Assembly: GCA_024681515.1 (NCBI GenBank)
Contig: JAILAR010000193.1
Location: 1-44,015 of the forward strand
Length of the DNA stretch: 44,015 nt
Direction of reading: 5' to 3'
Source of the DNA: Eubacterium sp.
GTDB lineage: Bacteria; Bacillota; Clostridia; Lachnospirales; Lachnospiraceae
Below the pieces are notes generated by a model. That model was not told the DNA's origin. It searched no databases and saw only the letters and a list, made by a program, of their open reading frames with translations. The stretch's first letter is position 1. The number at the start of each line of letters is the position of its first letter. The translations under genes and the position numbers were made by a program. Of this stretch, positions 42,390-44,015 are shown piece by piece.

Positions 42390-43877
42390 CTAGATCCCCA
42401 GGAAGCCCTTAACCACTGCTTCCATCTCTTCCTTCTCGCATACCGTCTTATGCAGAACCTCTGCACTGCGGATGTCCTCGATAGCCTGCGGTACCTTAAC
42501 GCCGGACAGTTCTTCCAGCTTGTCCACCAGAGCAAAATCCTCCTGGCTGTCATATGCCGGATCGATGGCCGTCATGACGCTGCGGGTAAACTTGTAGGGG
42601 CTTGCGGTAGATGCGATCACCGTCGGTGTCGTATCGCCGGTCTCCGTTTTGTACATATCGTAAACCGCTGCGGCTACTGCCGTATGCGTATCGATGATGT
42701 AACCGTCTTCCTCATAGATCTTCCGGATGGTGGCTGCCACGGTATCCATGTCCGCATAGTTCCCGTAGAACTGCGCGAGATTCTTCTTCATCTCATCGGT
42801 GATGGTATACTTTCCGGTCTCTGTCAGTTCCTTCATCAGGGCTGCATTCTTATCCGCATCATTTCCGGCGATCCGGTAAATGAGCCGCTCCAGATTGCTG
42901 GAGATCAGGATGTCCATGGACGGAGACGATGTGAGGATGAACTCACGGTTCCGGTCATAGACGCCGGTGGTGAAGAAATCATACAGCACCTTGTTGTCAT
43001 TGGAGGCGCAGATGAATTTATTTACCGGAAGTCCCATCAGGGATGCATAGTAAGCCGCCAGGATATTTCCGAAGTTACCGGTGGGAACCACGATATTGAT
43101 CTTATCACCGACCTGTATCTCTCCGGCCTGTACCAGCTGTGCATATGCGTAGTAGTAGTAAACCATCTGCGGAACCAGACGTCCGATGTTAATGGAATTT
43201 GCGGAGGAGAACCGGAAGCCCTTCTCAGCCAGATAAGCACCCAGAGCCGGATCGCTGAACATTTTCTTCACGCCGGTCTGCGCATCATCGAAGTTGCCGG
43301 TGATGCCTGCGACAAATGTATTCCTGCCGCGCTCCGTTACCATCTGCTTCTCCTGGATCGGGCTGACGCCGGACTTCGGATAGAACACGGCGATGCGTGT
43401 ACCCGGAACATCCGCGAAACCTGCCAGCGCTGCCTTGCCGGTATCCCCGGAGGTAGCAGTCAGGATCACGATCTCCTCATTGGACTGATTCTTCTTCGCA
43501 GCCGTGGTCATAAGATACGGCAGGATGGACAGGGCCATATCCTTGAAGGCGATGGTCTTGCCGTGGAACAGCTCCAGGAAATGTGTCCCGTGATGGGAAA
43601 CCAGCGGAGCGATCCTTTCATCATCAAACTTGCTGTCATATGCACCGTTGATGCAGTACTTCAGTTCTTCTTCCGTGAAATCCGTGAACATGCGGCTCAT
43701 CACTTCATATGCGATACCGCGATAATCCATCTTTGTAAGATCTTCCAGCGGAAGATCCATCACCGGGATCTCGTCCGGTACAAACAGGCCGCCGTTTTCA
43801 GCCAGTCCCTGGAGGATGGCCCGGGAAGCGGTAACTGCTTCATTTTTGTTTCTGGTGCTTCTGTAAAGAAAACTCAT
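42390..43877 (-). CDS. thrC: Threonine synthase
   Basis: This PLP enzyme converts O-phosphohomoserine to threonine. The 495-residue protein belongs to the longer subgroup. PLP-binding Lys112 is in HGKTIAFKDMALS, with TATSGDTGKAALAGF as the phosphate-binding region and VPTGNFGNILAAYYA downstream. The ATG at 43877 follows GAAGGAG. It is transcribed alone or from a promoter that overlaps the SOS-type promoter region at the right edge. The call is secure. Confidence 0.96.
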   Translation of the reverse strand: MSFLYRSTRNKNEAVTASRAILQGLAENGGLFVPDEIPVMDLPLEDLTKMDYRGIAYEVMSRMFTDFTEEELKYCINGAYDSKFDDERIAPLVSHHGTHFLELFHGKTIAFKDMALSILPYLMTTAAKKNQSNEEIVILTATSGDTGKAALAGFADVPGTRIAVFYPKSGVSPIQEKQMVTERGRNTFVAGITGNFDDAQTGVKKMFSDPALGAYLAEKGFRFSSANSINIGRLVPQMVYYYYAYAQLVQAGEIQVGDKINIVVPTGNFGNILAAYYASLMGLPVNKFICASNDNKVLYDFFTTGVYDRNREFILTSSPSMDILISSNLERLIYRIAGNDADKNAALMKELTETGKYTITDEMKKNLAQFYGNYADMDTVAATIRKIYEEDGYIIDTHTAVAAAVYDMYKTETGDTTPTVIASTASPYKFTRSVMTAIDPAYDSQEDFALVDKLEELSGVKVPQAIEDIRSAEVLHKTVCEKEEMEAVVKGFLGI

Positions 43878-43925
43878 GACTTACGTCTCCTTCTATAATT
43901 ACTGTGGCTATTTTATGATTCATGG

Positions 43926-43954
43926 TTGACAATCGAACTTTTGTTCGATATAAT
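43926..43954 (+). promoter_or_regulatory. Consensus promoter with a perfect LexA (SOS) box in the spacer
   Basis: TTGACA (43926-43931), a 17-bp spacer and TATAAT (43949-43954) form a perfect sigma-A promoter directed out of the window. The spacer contains CGAACTTTTGTTCG (43934-43947), an exact match to the Gram-positive LexA box CGAAC-N4-GTTCG. Repression by LexA and DNA-damage induction of the next gene, possibly lexA itself, is expected. Confidence 0.85.
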
Positions 43955-44015
43955 ATATTTGTATATAGTTCATTGACAAGTTAAGATATGCGGTTTCTAT
44001 CACAAATTGGATCTA

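Noticed and set aside
43973-43978. Second TTGACA near the right edge
   Set aside because: The hexamer 17 bp downstream (TCTATC) is a poor -10 box; the upstream LexA-box promoter is far better.

Overview
The window looks like a chromosomal segment from a Gram-positive anaerobe of the Clostridia, most likely a Lachnospiraceae-type gut bacterium. I infer this from the gene set (rubredoxin, clostridial-type citrate synthase, AmmeMemoRadiSam genes, CotH lipoprotein, Rpn-type nuclease, cell-wall-binding repeats), the strong AGGAGG-type ribosome sites, the moderate GC content and a Gram-positive LexA box. No rRNA, tRNA, CRISPR array or recognisable insertion sequence was seen.

Layout. 1-9.5 kb: an HD-domain protein cut by the left edge, citrate synthase, an HscC-type Hsp70 next to a giant J-domain/TPR protein, NADP-isocitrate dehydrogenase and a Cof-type HAD phosphatase. 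9.6-17.3 kb: a small membrane protein, purA, then an ABC exporter (ATPase plus FtsX-type permease) with its own response regulator and histidine kinase. 17.4-20.7 kb: an accessory island bounded by two near-identical 52-bp palindromic repeats. It holds an Rpn-family nuclease, an HTH protein, a cell-wall-binding gene broken by one in-frame TGA, and decayed non-coding DNA. 20.7-25 kb: purB, rubredoxin, an ion transporter-superfamily permease, rlmH and a GNAT acetyltransferase. 25.1-32 kb: a complete four-gene Wadjet (jetABCD) anti-plasmid system. 32-34.4 kb: an AmmeMemoRadiSam pair (radical SAM enzyme plus fused MEMO-AMMECR1 protein) directly upstream of and co-directional with Wadjet. 34.5-38.3 kb: a UBA-like membrane protein, a CotH-kinase lipoprotein with a tandem-repeat insert, and a second GNAT. 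38.4-42.1 kb: queD-queE-folE-queC for preQ0 synthesis, followed by an overlapping lipid kinase. 42.4-44 kb: threonine synthase, and at the right edge a consensus promoter containing a perfect LexA box and pointing out of the window.

How the genes work together. Citrate synthase and isocitrate dehydrogenase supply the oxidative branch to 2-oxoglutarate. HscC and the J/TPR protein form a likely specialised chaperone pair. purA and purB make AMP from IMP. The que genes turn GTP into preQ0 via FolE, QueD, QueE and QueC. JetA, JetB and JetC are an SMC-like loop-extruding complex that directs the JetD nuclease to small circular DNA.

The most unusual material is non-coding. There are two 107-bp four-hairpin elements that end on the stop codons of queD and queE, with a shortened relative at the purB stop codon. 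A short motif recurs just upstream of ribosome sites on the same strand. There are also a 185-bp element with 12-bp terminal inverted repeats, a dispersed TGTCATTCTGAG-type dyad family (once as a 51-bp tandem array), and a 16-bp x 4 tandem repeat that ends exactly at the jetB stop codon.
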